A stretch of 64,000 nt of DNA from an uncultured Flavobacteriales bacterium (GTDB lineage: Bacteria > Bacteroidota > Bacteroidia > Flavobacteriales_G > Salibacteraceae). The stretch is taken from assembly GCA_913062955.1 (NCBI GenBank), contig CAJXZP010000005.1:1-64000 (forward strand). The letters run 5' to 3'. Below the pieces are notes generated by a model. That model saw nothing but the letters and a program-made list of their open reading frames with translations. It had not been told where the DNA came from and searched no databases. Within the stretch, counting starts at the first letter, position 1; each line of letters starts with the position of its first letter. Shown piece after piece: positions 49,414 to 58,865 of the stretch. The translations under genes were made by a program, and so were the position numbers.

Positions 49414-50892
49414 CTATCTCGATCCCAAACCGGTTGGAGACCCCATTCTATCCATAGCACATCTAAACCCAATATGATCTGTAGATAAATTTTCATCTAG
49501 GAATCTTCTCGAACCTGGATGTAACCAGTAGGCTCTATCTTTCCAAGACCCTCCCTTATATACTCTAGAGTGATCCGTAATTAATGAGGTGACACCATAT
49601 TCATACATTCCACTAGATTCAGGACCTTCCGTAGCTTCCGCTTCTTTCCAAACCGCATCATTTAATTGCGTTTCAAAATCACCATCCAAATAGTTAATGT
49701 TATCTGCTCTTCTGTAATTTCGTCTATCCTTAGCATCTTCAGCTTCAATATCCTGATAAATCATTCGACCTAAAGAATCCTTCTCTGCAATATATCCATC
49801 CTCATCACGAGAAATTTTCTGATATTTGTTCCCTCTGAAGGATCTAAAGTCCGTTTCATCTTCAGCGGTATTTGCTCTATACACATCCATTACCCACTCA
49901 TTCACGTTACCCGCCATATTATACAAGCCATAATCGTTTGGCCAATATTGGTACACAGGCGCAGTTATATCTGCATTATCATTCAACGCACCTGCTAGTC
50001 CCATATTATCACCTCTACCTCTTTTGTAGTTTGCCAACATAGCACCCATGTATGCTTCTTCTGGATTTCTCATCGCATGTCCATTCCAAGGCCATTGTCT
50101 TCTTTCCAAAACATTTTCGCCATAAGAGTTTCCAATCAATCCATATGCAGCATATTCCCATTCCGCTTCCGTAGGTAGACGGTACTTCGGTAAAAGAATT
50201 CCATCTTCCATTTTCACATTTCTGTAACCTGGACTATTTGGACCTTCCCAATCCACCCCATCAGTATTACGATCGCCTTCATACTGGCCATATAAATAGG
50301 CATCGGTATTAAAATTATCATCAGATACTTGATTTGGGTTATGATTATAAAAACCTTCTCTAATCATAATTTGCTCATTCACACGATCGGTCCGCCACGC
50401 ACAAAAGTCAGTAGCTTGCTTCCAACTTACCCCTACTACCGGATAATCTCTGGTAGCTGGATGACGTAAATAATAATCCACATAAGGTTCATTATAGGCT
50501 AATTTATCTCTCCATACTAAAGTATCTGGTAGTGCATTTTCATACACCTCTGGATAATCATCCGCATAAATACGTTTCACCCAATACAAGTATTCCAACC
50601 AATCTAAGTTCTTTACTTCGGTTTCATCAATATAAAAAGAGGAAACAGAAACACGTCTTGGCGTATTTTCCCAATTATGCATTACATCATCTGTAACCCT
50701 CCCCATGGTAAAGGTACCCCCTTCTACCAGAACCAAATTTGGTCCTGTTTCTTGCTCAACAAACGGAGCTTTCTGGAAGTCACCATTCTCTTTATTATCG
50801 TAATCCCATCCAGTTACAGATGACAGTTCATGATTACATGAACTAAGTACCAAAGAAACAGTGGCTAAAGCTAAAATCGTTTTTTTCATCAT
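49414..50892 (-). CDS. gldJ: gliding-motility / T9SS lipoprotein GldJ
   Basis: A 492-residue lipoprotein whose signal ends VSLVLSSC (Cys19). The mature part begins with a short segment (VTGWDYDNKENGDFQKAPFVEQETGPNL..) typical of GldJ and then a formylglycine-generating-enzyme (SUMF1) fold with LVEGGTFTMGR near residue 55, YRLPTEAEWEYAAYG near 237 and YKGGSWKDRAYWLHPGSRRF near the end. In Flavobacterium, GldJ is needed for gliding and for T9SS assembly and lies beside porU and porV, as here. It is about 55 bases downstream of porP and probably transcribed with it. Confidence 0.9.
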   Translation of the reverse strand: MMKKTILALATVSLVLSSCNHELSSVTGWDYDNKENGDFQKAPFVEQETGPNLVLVEGGTFTMGRVTDDVMHNWENTPRRVSVSSFYIDETEVKNLDWLEYLYWVKRIYADDYPEVYENALPDTLVWRDKLAYNEPYVDYYLRHPATRDYPVVGVSWKQATDFCAWRTDRVNEQIMIREGFYNHNPNQVSDDNFNTDAYLYGQYEGDRNTDGVDWEGPNSPGYRNVKMEDGILLPKYRLPTEAEWEYAAYGLIGNSYGENVLERRQWPWNGHAMRNPEEAYMGAMLANYKRGRGDNMGLAGALNDNADITAPVYQYWPNDYGLYNMAGNVNEWVMDVYRANTAEDETDFRSFRGNKYQKISRDEDGYIAEKDSLGRMIYQDIEAEDAKDRRNYRRADNINYLDGDFETQLNDAVWKEAEATEGPESSGMYEYGVTSLITDHSRVYKGGSWKDRAYWLHPGSRRFLDENLSTDHIGFRCAMDRMGSPTGLGSR

Positions 50893-50944
50893 GCTTATTT
50901 TGTTACGCTATAACGCAGCGGTAAAAATAATATTTTATCAAACA

Positions 50945-51928
50945 CTACCAACTCGGACAAGGAAGTCCTCTTCTTCGTGTTCTTTTCTTATGACATTTTA
51001 GTTTCAAACCCAAAGAAATTTCGTGAGCCCCACCGGTATTACCCGATAAATTTGAAACTGTAATATCGTAACTATACCCAAATTTAAAGTTTTCATTCTG
51101 CAACCCAACCAAGGCGATAATAGCATCACCGTTCGGACGGCTATATCTATACCAGAAACCGACTGTAAAAACGCTCATACGTCCATACATCCCTATATTA
51201 AGCTGGCTCGACTCTCCTTGTTTCATGTAAATAACATTAGGAGATACAGAACCCTCTTCCGGGTGACGCTTATCCAATGCCCATGTGGCACCCGCTTGAA
51301 ACGTCAACCTTCTATATAAAGTGGCATCTTGATTCCCAAAAAAACTTTCGGAAGGTTGTGTTAAATGGTGTACTGCTCCACCAATAAACCAATCTTGACT
51401 ATATAATAAAACGCCAGCTGAAAAGTCAGGTGCATTCACATTTTCATCTCCAAAAGGCTCATTTGTGGAATAAATAAACCCGTAACGATCATCTATCATA
51501 TCTCCAAAGGTCAACTCATCCCATTCTAAAGATTTCTGCCAATAAGCAGCTTGACCACCAAATTTCAAGGCTAAATCCCTATTAATTTCTAGCGTATAGG
51601 CATAGGACAATGACGCATTAAACGTTTTTATGGTACCATTAGCCGCATTATCTTGAAACACTTGTACGCCAAGTCCTCCTTTCAAAAACTCCACGTATTG
51701 ATCCGCACTTACACTGTAGGTTGTAAACCCTCCAGGTAATTTAGGCCATTGGTTTCTGTAATTTAAAACAACTCGAGGACAAATTTCTGATCCTGCAAAG
51801 GCAGGATTGGTATATAATGGGTTGGCGTAAAATTGAGAAAACTGCGGGTCCTGAGCAAAAAGACTAGAAACCAATCCCAACGTCATAACCAATACAAGTG
51901 TATAATGATGAATTCCTATTTTATACAT
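50945..51928 (-). CDS. porP: PorP/SprF-family T9SS outer-membrane protein
   Basis: A 327-residue outer-membrane beta-barrel protein of the PorP/SprF family. The signal peptide ends SSLFAQ, then the hallmark DPQFSQFYANPLYTNPAFAG follows, with strands such as LNYRNQWPKLPGGFTTYS. SprF-type members handle type B sorting-domain cargo, while PorP-type members belong to the T9SS core. Which of the two this is cannot be told, though the type B gene at 31 kb would be a fitting client. The C-terminus has an unusual basic end (KCHKKRTRRRGLPCPSW). The ATG at 51928 is chosen over an upstream TTG. Confidence 0.88.
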   Translation of the reverse strand: MYKIGIHHYTLVLVMTLGLVSSLFAQDPQFSQFYANPLYTNPAFAGSEICPRVVLNYRNQWPKLPGGFTTYSVSADQYVEFLKGGLGVQVFQDNAANGTIKTFNASLSYAYTLEINRDLALKFGGQAAYWQKSLEWDELTFGDMIDDRYGFIYSTNEPFGDENVNAPDFSAGVLLYSQDWFIGGAVHHLTQPSESFFGNQDATLYRRLTFQAGATWALDKRHPEEGSVSPNVIYMKQGESSQLNIGMYGRMSVFTVGFWYRYSRPNGDAIIALVGLQNENFKFGYSYDITVSNLSGNTGGAHEISLGLKLKCHKKRTRRRGLPCPSW

Positions 51929-52101
51929 AATTAGATTCAATATTCTTTTTTAGTTGCACGAGGCAAGTATAGCGAATTATTTTTACTTCTGAAACCAATA
52001 TTTTTTATCAAATATAACTTTCGCAATAATTATACTTTACTTTCGTTTTAAAGCCAATCTACGCATATCGATAGCGTTAAAAACCAACAAACAAACGGTA
52101 A

Positions 52102-55100
52102 ATGAAAAAAATATTGTTATTCTCGATTCTCCTTATTTCCACTTTTTCGGCTTTTTCCCAACAAAATGGAATCGAACAAAACAAATCGGGCAAACAAGAA
52201 ATAATTTGGATGGGAACAAGTGACATTTTAGAATTTGACGAAAGTTACTTTACCGTTTTAAATTTCCAGGGTGCGGAATATCAACTTCAAAGCTCCCACC
52301 TACCTTTTCTAAGTAAAACGATTTATGCCTCTCCATCAACTACCTCCGCAACCACCACCATTGTGGTTAAAAGTTCGGAACCTCTAAATGAAAAAGAACT
52401 TCTTGGAATAAACAACGAATCCATTCCTAACACCATTACGGCACAGACCAAAATAACCTGGTATCGCAAAAAAGCGATTGCAACATTTACATTCACACCT
52501 TTATATAAAGATCGGAGTACCGGACAAATTTTTAAGGTGACTTCCTATAGCTATTCCATTCAAGAAAAAGAATCGTTCACCACCAATGCGAAAAGAAGTA
52601 CATTCAAGATCAATTCCGTTCTTCGTTCTGGAACATGGACTAAAGTAGGGACAGTAACGGATGGTATTTATTCTTTATCCTATCAGGATTTACTGAGTTT
52701 AGGACTAAATGTATCGGGAATTAGTTCGAGTTCAATTCGATTCTTTGGAAATGGCGGAGGATACCTACCCTTTCAGAACTCTGAGCCACGATTAGATGAT
52801 TTAGAAGAAAATGCCATTGAGGTAGTGGATGGCGGTGATGGCATTTTTAACGATGGCGATTACCTTTTGTTTTATGGCCAAAGTCCACATCGATGGAAAG
52901 CAGATGGAAATAGATTTAATCATTACCAACATTTCTTTTCTGACACCACTTATTACTTTATTACTATAGATTACAAAATAGGAGCACCCAAGCGAATCAC
53001 AAAAAAGGCCCTCCTTACCACCCCAACAGATATCACGGTAACTACATTTAATGCCCATCAATATCACGAGGTAGATCTGACCAACTTTGTTAAATCTGGA
53101 AGAAATTGGTATGGAGAATCCTTTAGTTTTACTAAAAATCAATCTTTTGGATTCAATTTCCCAAACGCCATTCGAAATACAGCTAACCTAAAATCAAGAC
53201 TCGCATTTAGAGCTATAGGGCGTTCATCCACCTTTACCATGAGCGTGAACGGTACAGATATCCAATCCTTATCTTACCCAAGCATATCGGGACATTATTA
53301 CGAAGCATATGCAGGTATTAAGTCTGGAGTATCCAGCTTCACCTTACCCAGTGCTAATTTTTCATTGGATGTTAACTTTAGTAACCCGAGTTCATCCGAT
53401 AACGGATGGATCGATTACTTTGAAATTAATTGCGAAAGAGCCTTAACACTTTCCCAATACCAAATGCCCTTTCGGAATTTAAGCTCCATAAACCCAGGAG
53501 TGATTCAATATAACTTATCCGGATCAAACTACAGAATATGGAATGTAACGAGCCCAACCAACGTTTATGAAAACACCCTCAGCGGAAACACCCTAAAAGA
53601 AAATGGCGGTCAGCTCAACCAGTTTGTTGCATTTACCAATGGCCAGTATCTTAGCCCTGTAAAATTTGGTATGGTACCCAATCAAGACCTTCATGGACTT
53701 CAGCCGGTAGATTATGTCATCATTACCCACCCTCTTTATATATCTCAAGCGAACCAACTCGCCAATTTCCATCGAACCCACAGCAAACTCTCTGTTCATA
53801 TTGTAACGACTCAGCAGATTTACAATGAATTTTCCAGTGGTTCACAGGATATCACGGCCATAAAGATGTTCAACAAAATGTTATACGACCGTGCAGGTAG
53901 TGATCCGGATAAAATGTTACGTTACGTATTGTTATTAGGAGATGGTTCATACGACTACAAAAACAGAAAACCCAACAACACCAACCAAGTACCTTCCTAC
54001 CAATCAAGCAACTCAGAAGCCCCATTGTCATCCTATGTTTCGGACGATTATTTTGGTTTCTTAGATAACAATGAGGGGGATGCCTTAAATTCAACTTTGG
54101 ATATAGGAATTGGACGAATAATGGCTAAAAACGTAATCGAAGCCCAAAACATTATTGATAAGACCATTCATTATATGTCCTCCCCGAATCGCTTTTCTGC
54201 CTTTCGAAATAGGCTCACCTTTGTTGGAGATGACGAAGATGGCGTAACACACATGGACCAATCCGATCAATTGGCTCGAAAAATTGATACCAACTATGGT
54301 CAATTCAATATTACAAAAATCTATTTGGATGCCTATCAACAAGTAAGCAACGCTGGCGGCAGCACATATCCAGATGTAAATACGGCTATTGATAATGCCA
54401 CAGAAAAAGGAAGTATGATCATTAATTATACGGGTCATGGGGGAGAATTAGGATGGACTCATGAACGGGTCTTAGGTCTTTCCCAAATAAACAATTATAA
54501 AAACATAAATACATTGGCATTGTACGTCACTGCCACCTGTGAGTTCAGTCGATTTGATGACCCTGATAGAACATCTGCTGGGGAGTACACCCTATTAAAC
54601 CCAAACGGAAGTGCACTAGGCTTATTAACCACTACACGGCTAGTATATTCCACTCCCAACTTTGCTTTAGCACAACGATTTTTCGATGCCGCGTTTGAAA
54701 AAATTGATGGCGATTGGCCACGACTAGGAGATTTATCCAGGATATCCAAAATAAACGGAAGCAGTATTAATACCCGAAATTTCACCATGTTAGGAGATCC
54801 CGCAGCACAGTTAGGATATCCGGAATACAGAATACAAACCACCAGTACCCCTGACAGTTTAAAGTCGTTACAAAAAATCACCATCTCGGGTGAAATCACG
54901 GATGATCTCCAACAAAAAATAACTAATTTTAATGGCACTGTTTACCCCACCATCTATGGCCAAAAGAAAAAACAAACCACATTAAATAATGATGGCTATG
55001 GGCCTTTTGAATTCGAAACCCAGGAAAACGCACTCTTTAAAGGGAAGGCTTCGGTAATCAATGGAGAATTTACATTCTCATTCATTGTACCAAAAGATAT

Positions 55101-55875
55101 CAATTTCAAATATGGGTATGGGAAAATTAGCTATTACGCTGAAAACGGATCTACAGATGCCAGTGGCTTCGATAATTCTATAATAATTGGAGGAATAGAT
55201 GGCGACCCAAATTTAGATCAAACAGGCCCGACTATTGATTTGTGGATGAATGACGAATCTTTTGTTATGGGAGGTTTAACCGATGAGAACCCTTTATTAT
55301 ATGCCAAAGTTTTTGACGAAAGTGGTATCAATACGGTAGGTAATGGGATCGGTCATGATATTGTTGCGGTCATTGATGAAAACACAGCAAACCCTATCAT
55401 ATTGAATGATTATTATGAAACCGAATTAGACTCTTATAAAAAGGGCTCCATATCTTATAACCTTTCCAACCTATCTGAAGGAAAACACACTTTACGACTC
55501 AAGGTTTGGGATGTTTACAATAACTCCCAAGAGGCAGTAACGGAATTTGTGGTGAGCAAATCATCCGGTTTCCAAATCGACCATGTTTTAAACTACCCGA
55601 ATCCCTTTACCACCAATACGGACTTTTACTTTGACCATAATGCGATCGGACAACAATTAAAAGTACGGATTCAAATTTTCACCGTTAGTGGCAAATTAGT
55701 CAAGACTATTGACCATGTTGACAACTCGGAGAGTTTTAAAGTAGGTCCAATAAACTGGGACGGTCGAGATCAATACGGAGATCGAATTGGCAAGGGAACA
55801 TACGTATATCGGGTCAAAGTGACCAATGCTTTTGACCAGACCATAGAAAAGTTTGAAAAAATTGTTATTCTCTAA
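52102..55875 (+). CDS. porU: T9SS sortase PorU (gingipain-like C25 peptidase)
   Basis: A 1257-residue outer-membrane sortase that removes the C-terminal sorting domain of T9SS cargo and joins it to the surface anchor. A signal peptide (ending FSAFSQ) is followed by a long N-terminal region and the C25 peptidase domain (about 540-900) with His779 in YTGHGGELGW and Cys813 in VTATCEFSRFDDP. Beta domains follow, then a C-terminal sorting-like domain (LNYPNPFTTNTDFYFD). It is divergent from porP and gldJ and directly upstream of porV, its partner. The 1257-residue length is normal for Bacteroidota PorU. Confidence 0.94.
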   Translation: MKKILLFSILLISTFSAFSQQNGIEQNKSGKQEIIWMGTSDILEFDESYFTVLNFQGAEYQLQSSHLPFLSKTIYASPSTTSATTTIVVKSSEPLNEKELLGINNESIPNTITAQTKITWYRKKAIATFTFTPLYKDRSTGQIFKVTSYSYSIQEKESFTTNAKRSTFKINSVLRSGTWTKVGTVTDGIYSLSYQDLLSLGLNVSGISSSSIRFFGNGGGYLPFQNSEPRLDDLEENAIEVVDGGDGIFNDGDYLLFYGQSPHRWKADGNRFNHYQHFFSDTTYYFITIDYKIGAPKRITKKALLTTPTDITVTTFNAHQYHEVDLTNFVKSGRNWYGESFSFTKNQSFGFNFPNAIRNTANLKSRLAFRAIGRSSTFTMSVNGTDIQSLSYPSISGHYYEAYAGIKSGVSSFTLPSANFSLDVNFSNPSSSDNGWIDYFEINCERALTLSQYQMPFRNLSSINPGVIQYNLSGSNYRIWNVTSPTNVYENTLSGNTLKENGGQLNQFVAFTNGQYLSPVKFGMVPNQDLHGLQPVDYVIITHPLYISQANQLANFHRTHSKLSVHIVTTQQIYNEFSSGSQDITAIKMFNKMLYDRAGSDPDKMLRYVLLLGDGSYDYKNRKPNNTNQVPSYQSSNSEAPLSSYVSDDYFGFLDNNEGDALNSTLDIGIGRIMAKNVIEAQNIIDKTIHYMSSPNRFSAFRNRLTFVGDDEDGVTHMDQSDQLARKIDTNYGQFNITKIYLDAYQQVSNAGGSTYPDVNTAIDNATEKGSMIINYTGHGGELGWTHERVLGLSQINNYKNINTLALYVTATCEFSRFDDPDRTSAGEYTLLNPNGSALGLLTTTRLVYSTPNFALAQRFFDAAFEKIDGDWPRLGDLSRISKINGSSINTRNFTMLGDPAAQLGYPEYRIQTTSTPDSLKSLQKITISGEITDDLQQKITNFNGTVYPTIYGQKKKQTTLNNDGYGPFEFETQENALFKGKASVINGEFTFSFIVPKDINFKYGYGKISYYAENGSTDASGFDNSIIIGGIDGDPNLDQTGPTIDLWMNDESFVMGGLTDENPLLYAKVFDESGINTVGNGIGHDIVAVIDENTANPIILNDYYETELDSYKKGSISYNLSNLSEGKHTLRLKVWDVYNNSQEAVTEFVVSKSSGFQIDHVLNYPNPFTTNTDFYFDHNAIGQQLKVRIQIFTVSGKLVKTIDHVDNSESFKVGPINWDGRDQYGDRIGKGTYVYRVKVTNAFDQTIEKFEKIVIL

Positions 55876-55905
55876 TACCATGAACCAATAAATAGCGTTA
55901 ATCGC

Positions 55906-55913
55906 TATATTTG
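55906..55913 (+). promoter_or_regulatory. -7 element upstream of porV
   Basis: TATATTTG, an exact match to the Bacteroidota -7 consensus, lies 20 bases before the porV ATG. porV may therefore have its own promoter besides read-through from porU. No clear -33 TTG is seen. Confidence 0.4.
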
Positions 55914-55932
55914 CCAGTCATATTTGTATCGA

Positions 55933-57225
55933 ATGAAATTAATTACATCATATACTACGTTTTGTTTATCTGGATTACTGCTCGTTTCTACGACCGTTTT
56001 TTCTCAAAACAGACAAAACACAATTACCACAGCAGTTCCATTTTTAACCATCACCCCAGATGCACGTCACGGAGCCTTAGGTGGTGCAGGTGTCGCTACA
56101 AGTCCGGATGTATATGACAACTTCCACAATGCGGCCAAATTAGCATTTATGGAAGAGGAATCCAGTTTAGGACTTTCTTACACCCCATGGCTCGGAGCAT
56201 TAGTTCCGGGCATTAGTTTATCGTATTTGGCGGTAACGAAGAAAATTGACAAGATGTCGGCTATTGGGGCATCCTTGCGATACTTCTCTTTAGGCGAAAT
56301 TCAGTTTACCGATGAATTTGGAAACAATACGGTAAACCACAATCCCAATGAATTTGCCTTGGATGCGGCCTATTCTAGAAAACTTGCAGATCAGTTTTCC
56401 ATGAGTATTTCTTTACGATTCATCTATTCCAACCTTACTGGTGGGCAATCCGTAGGGGGGGCAGATACCAAACCTGGATTAGCAGCTGCATCAGATATCA
56501 TGATGTATTATCAAAATGACAATATTAGATTAGGAGATAAAGATGCCACCTTAGCTATTGGTGGGGGATTTAGCAACATTGGTAATAAAATGACCTATTC
56601 GGACATTAATCAGCAAGATTTTTTACCCATGAATTTTAAGGTGGGAAGTGGACTAACCATGCACCTAGATGAATACAACGATTTTTCATTTGTTTTTGAT
56701 ATGAACAAATTACTTGTTCCAACTCCTCCCATTTACGGAAAGGTAAATGGTTCCACGCAAAACACTTTAATCGCAGGTAAAGATCCCAATCGAGGAATTG
56801 CAAATGCCATTTTTTCAAGTTGGTCGGATGCTCCTGGAAATCCAATAAAGGACAATACAGGTGCCTATATTGTAGATGCGGACGGAAATGCTGAAATTGA
56901 AAAAGGAAGTGTTTTCAATGAAGAAATGAGAGAGCTTTATTTCAGTTTCGGAATGGAATACTGGTACAACAAAGTATTTGCTGCAAGGATGGGATATTTT
57001 ACTGAACATGATACCAAGGGAAATAGAAAGTATCTATCTTTTGGAGTAGGATTAAAACATAATGTTTTTGCCATTGACATTTCTTACCTCGTACCATTTT
57101 ACGTGGGGGGGCAAGTTTCTTATGGGCAATCTCCACTAGCAAATACACTCCAGTTTACCATGTCATTTGCTTTTGATAAAAGCAAATCTTCCGGTTCATC
57201 TGAGTCATCATCTGATTCATTTTAA
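55933..57225 (+). CDS. porV: T9SS outer-membrane shuttle protein PorV
   Basis: A 430-residue FadL-like beta-barrel (PorV, also called LptO or PG27) that takes cargo from the translocon to the PorU sortase. The signal peptide ends STTVFSQ and is followed by the hallmark FLTITPDARHGALGGAGVAT and PDVYDNFHNAAKLAF. The C-terminus is FTMSFAFDKSKSSGSSES.., a serine-rich tail. It lies 58 bases after porU. The ATG at 55933 is chosen over a TTG nine bases earlier, since it starts the signal peptide. Confidence 0.95.
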   Translation: MKLITSYTTFCLSGLLLVSTTVFSQNRQNTITTAVPFLTITPDARHGALGGAGVATSPDVYDNFHNAAKLAFMEEESSLGLSYTPWLGALVPGISLSYLAVTKKIDKMSAIGASLRYFSLGEIQFTDEFGNNTVNHNPNEFALDAAYSRKLADQFSMSISLRFIYSNLTGGQSVGGADTKPGLAAASDIMMYYQNDNIRLGDKDATLAIGGGFSNIGNKMTYSDINQQDFLPMNFKVGSGLTMHLDEYNDFSFVFDMNKLLVPTPPIYGKVNGSTQNTLIAGKDPNRGIANAIFSSWSDAPGNPIKDNTGAYIVDADGNAEIEKGSVFNEEMRELYFSFGMEYWYNKVFAARMGYFTEHDTKGNRKYLSFGVGLKHNVFAIDISYLVPFYVGGQVSYGQSPLANTLQFTMSFAFDKSKSSGSSESSSDSF

Positions 57226-57234
57226 ATTTTCTTC

Positions 57235-57732
57235 TTGCGTAAAGAAATATCATACACCAGTACCATCACCTCCTACTCCTCGACAGAAGAGTTACCGGAA
57301 GAATATAAGGAACTGTTGAGTCTGGCCAAAAAGACTTTAGTATCTTCCTATTCCCCCTACTCCGGATTCCAAGTAGCATCGGTAATCAAACTAAAAGACG
57401 GCACCATCGTAAAAGGAAGTAACCAAGAAAACATTGCTTACCCCTCTGGATTATGTGCAGAACGGGTGGCTATTTTTTCTGCAGGTACAAATTTTCCAGG
57501 GGAACAAATCGATGTGATTGCTATTACCGCTAACAGTTTAAATGGTGTTGTAAATACTCCGGTGACCCCGTGTGGATCTTGTCGACAAGTAATGATTGAA
57601 ATAGAGTCTGTTCAACAAAGTGACATTACCGTTATCATGAGTGGATTTGAAGGAGAGGTTTGGGTAGCTGAATCTGTAAAAAACCTTATTCCCTTTTACT
57701 TTACATCCGATAAAGTGAACCGTTTAGGCTAA
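57235..57732 (+). CDS. cdd: cytidine deaminase
   Basis: A 165-residue zinc enzyme that deaminates cytidine to uridine for pyrimidine salvage. The zinc and catalytic residues are Cys74 and Glu76 (GLCAERVAIF) and Cys113/Cys116 (PCGSCRQVM). The start is a TTG at 57235, ten bases after porV, with no ATG nearby that keeps the family N-terminus. The position between porV and pdhA is the same in Flavobacterium, so linkage rather than function joins it to the T9SS genes. Confidence 0.94.
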   Translation: MRKEISYTSTITSYSSTEELPEEYKELLSLAKKTLVSSYSPYSGFQVASVIKLKDGTIVKGSNQENIAYPSGLCAERVAIFSAGTNFPGEQIDVIAITANSLNGVVNTPVTPCGSCRQVMIEIESVQQSDITVIMSGFEGEVWVAESVKNLIPFYFTSDKVNRLG

Positions 57733-57801
57733 CCTTTTTATCTCATTATTTTTTTCTTTAAGGGATTACCACAAGTGTAATTTTTAATGACCCATTTGTA
57801 T

Positions 57802-57809
57802 TAAATTTG
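57802..57809 (+). promoter_or_regulatory. -7 element upstream of pdhA
   Basis: TAAATTTG fits the consensus TAnnTTTG and lies 27 bases before the pdhA ATG. The 100-base gap after cdd supports a separate promoter. Confidence 0.45.
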
Positions 57810-57835
57810 CCGACCGTAATATTCAATATATACAT

Positions 57836-58855
57836 ATGGCAGCAAAAAAATCGACCAAATTGGCATTTAGCAAAGACCAATACCTTAAATGGTATGAAGA
57901 CATGCTATTAATGCGAAAGATAGAAGAGAAAACAGGTCAGCTTTATATTCAACAAAAATTTGGTGGTTTTTGCCATCTATACATTGGACAAGAAGCTGTA
58001 GTTACTGGTACTGTTTCAGCCACACAAAAAGGCGACAAACATATTACCGCATATAGAGATCACGCACACCCTATTGCTCTTGGAGTTCATCCAAAGTATA
58101 TGATGGCCGAGTTGTACGGAAAGTCAACGGGTATGTCAAAAGGTAAAGGTGGATCGATGCATATGTTCCATAAGGAAACCGGATTAATGGGTGGCCATGG
58201 AATCGTAGGAGCCCAAATTGCGATGGGTGCTGGTATTGCATTTGCAGAACAATATAAAAACACCGGAAACATCTGTATTACCTCTATGGGTGATGGTGCA
58301 ATTCGTCAAGGGATACTTCATGAAACCTTCAACATGGCCATGAATTGGAAAATTCCAGTAGTTTTCTTAATTGAAAACAACAATTATGCTATGGGAACAT
58401 CGGTAGACCGAACCACAAATGTAACGGACCTTTCTGAAATTGGTAAATCTTATAATATGCCTTCTAAATCTGTAGACGGCATGAAAGTTACCGAAGTTCA
58501 CGAAGCAATGACTTGGGCTGCTGATCATGCACGTTCAGGTAAAGGACCGGTTCTTTTAGATATTAGAACCTACCGATTCAAGGGACATTCTATGAGTGAT
58601 CCTCAAAAATACCGTACCAAGGAAGAAGTTGAAAAGTACAAAGCTCAGGATCCAGTTCTATTTGTAAAAGATATTTTGATAAAAAACAAATTTATTGACG
58701 ACAAAGGATTGGCCGAAATTATGGACCGAATAAAAGCAACTGTAGAAGAGTCTGTAAAATTTGCAGAAGAATCTCCATCTCCAGAAGCTTCAGAATTATA
58801 TAAAGATATTTACGTAGAAGACAATTATCCGTACATCATGGATAACAAGTTTTAA
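57836..58855 (+). CDS. pdhA: pyruvate dehydrogenase E1 alpha subunit
   Basis: A 339-residue thiamine-diphosphate enzyme subunit that decarboxylates pyruvate and passes the acetyl group to E2. The cofactor motif GDGAIRQGILHETFNMA..PVVFLIENN is present near residues 150-180, and the phosphorylation-loop-like RFKGHSMSDPQKYRTKEEV near 250. The beta subunit gene is not here; in flavobacteria it usually lies elsewhere. It is followed after 10 bases by the E2 gene. Confidence 0.96.
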   Translation: MAAKKSTKLAFSKDQYLKWYEDMLLMRKIEEKTGQLYIQQKFGGFCHLYIGQEAVVTGTVSATQKGDKHITAYRDHAHPIALGVHPKYMMAELYGKSTGMSKGKGGSMHMFHKETGLMGGHGIVGAQIAMGAGIAFAEQYKNTGNICITSMGDGAIRQGILHETFNMAMNWKIPVVFLIENNNYAMGTSVDRTTNVTDLSEIGKSYNMPSKSVDGMKVTEVHEAMTWAADHARSGKGPVLLDIRTYRFKGHSMSDPQKYRTKEEVEKYKAQDPVLFVKDILIKNKFIDDKGLAEIMDRIKATVEESVKFAEESPSPEASELYKDIYVEDNYPYIMDNKF

Positions 58856-58865
58856 ATCAGGATTT

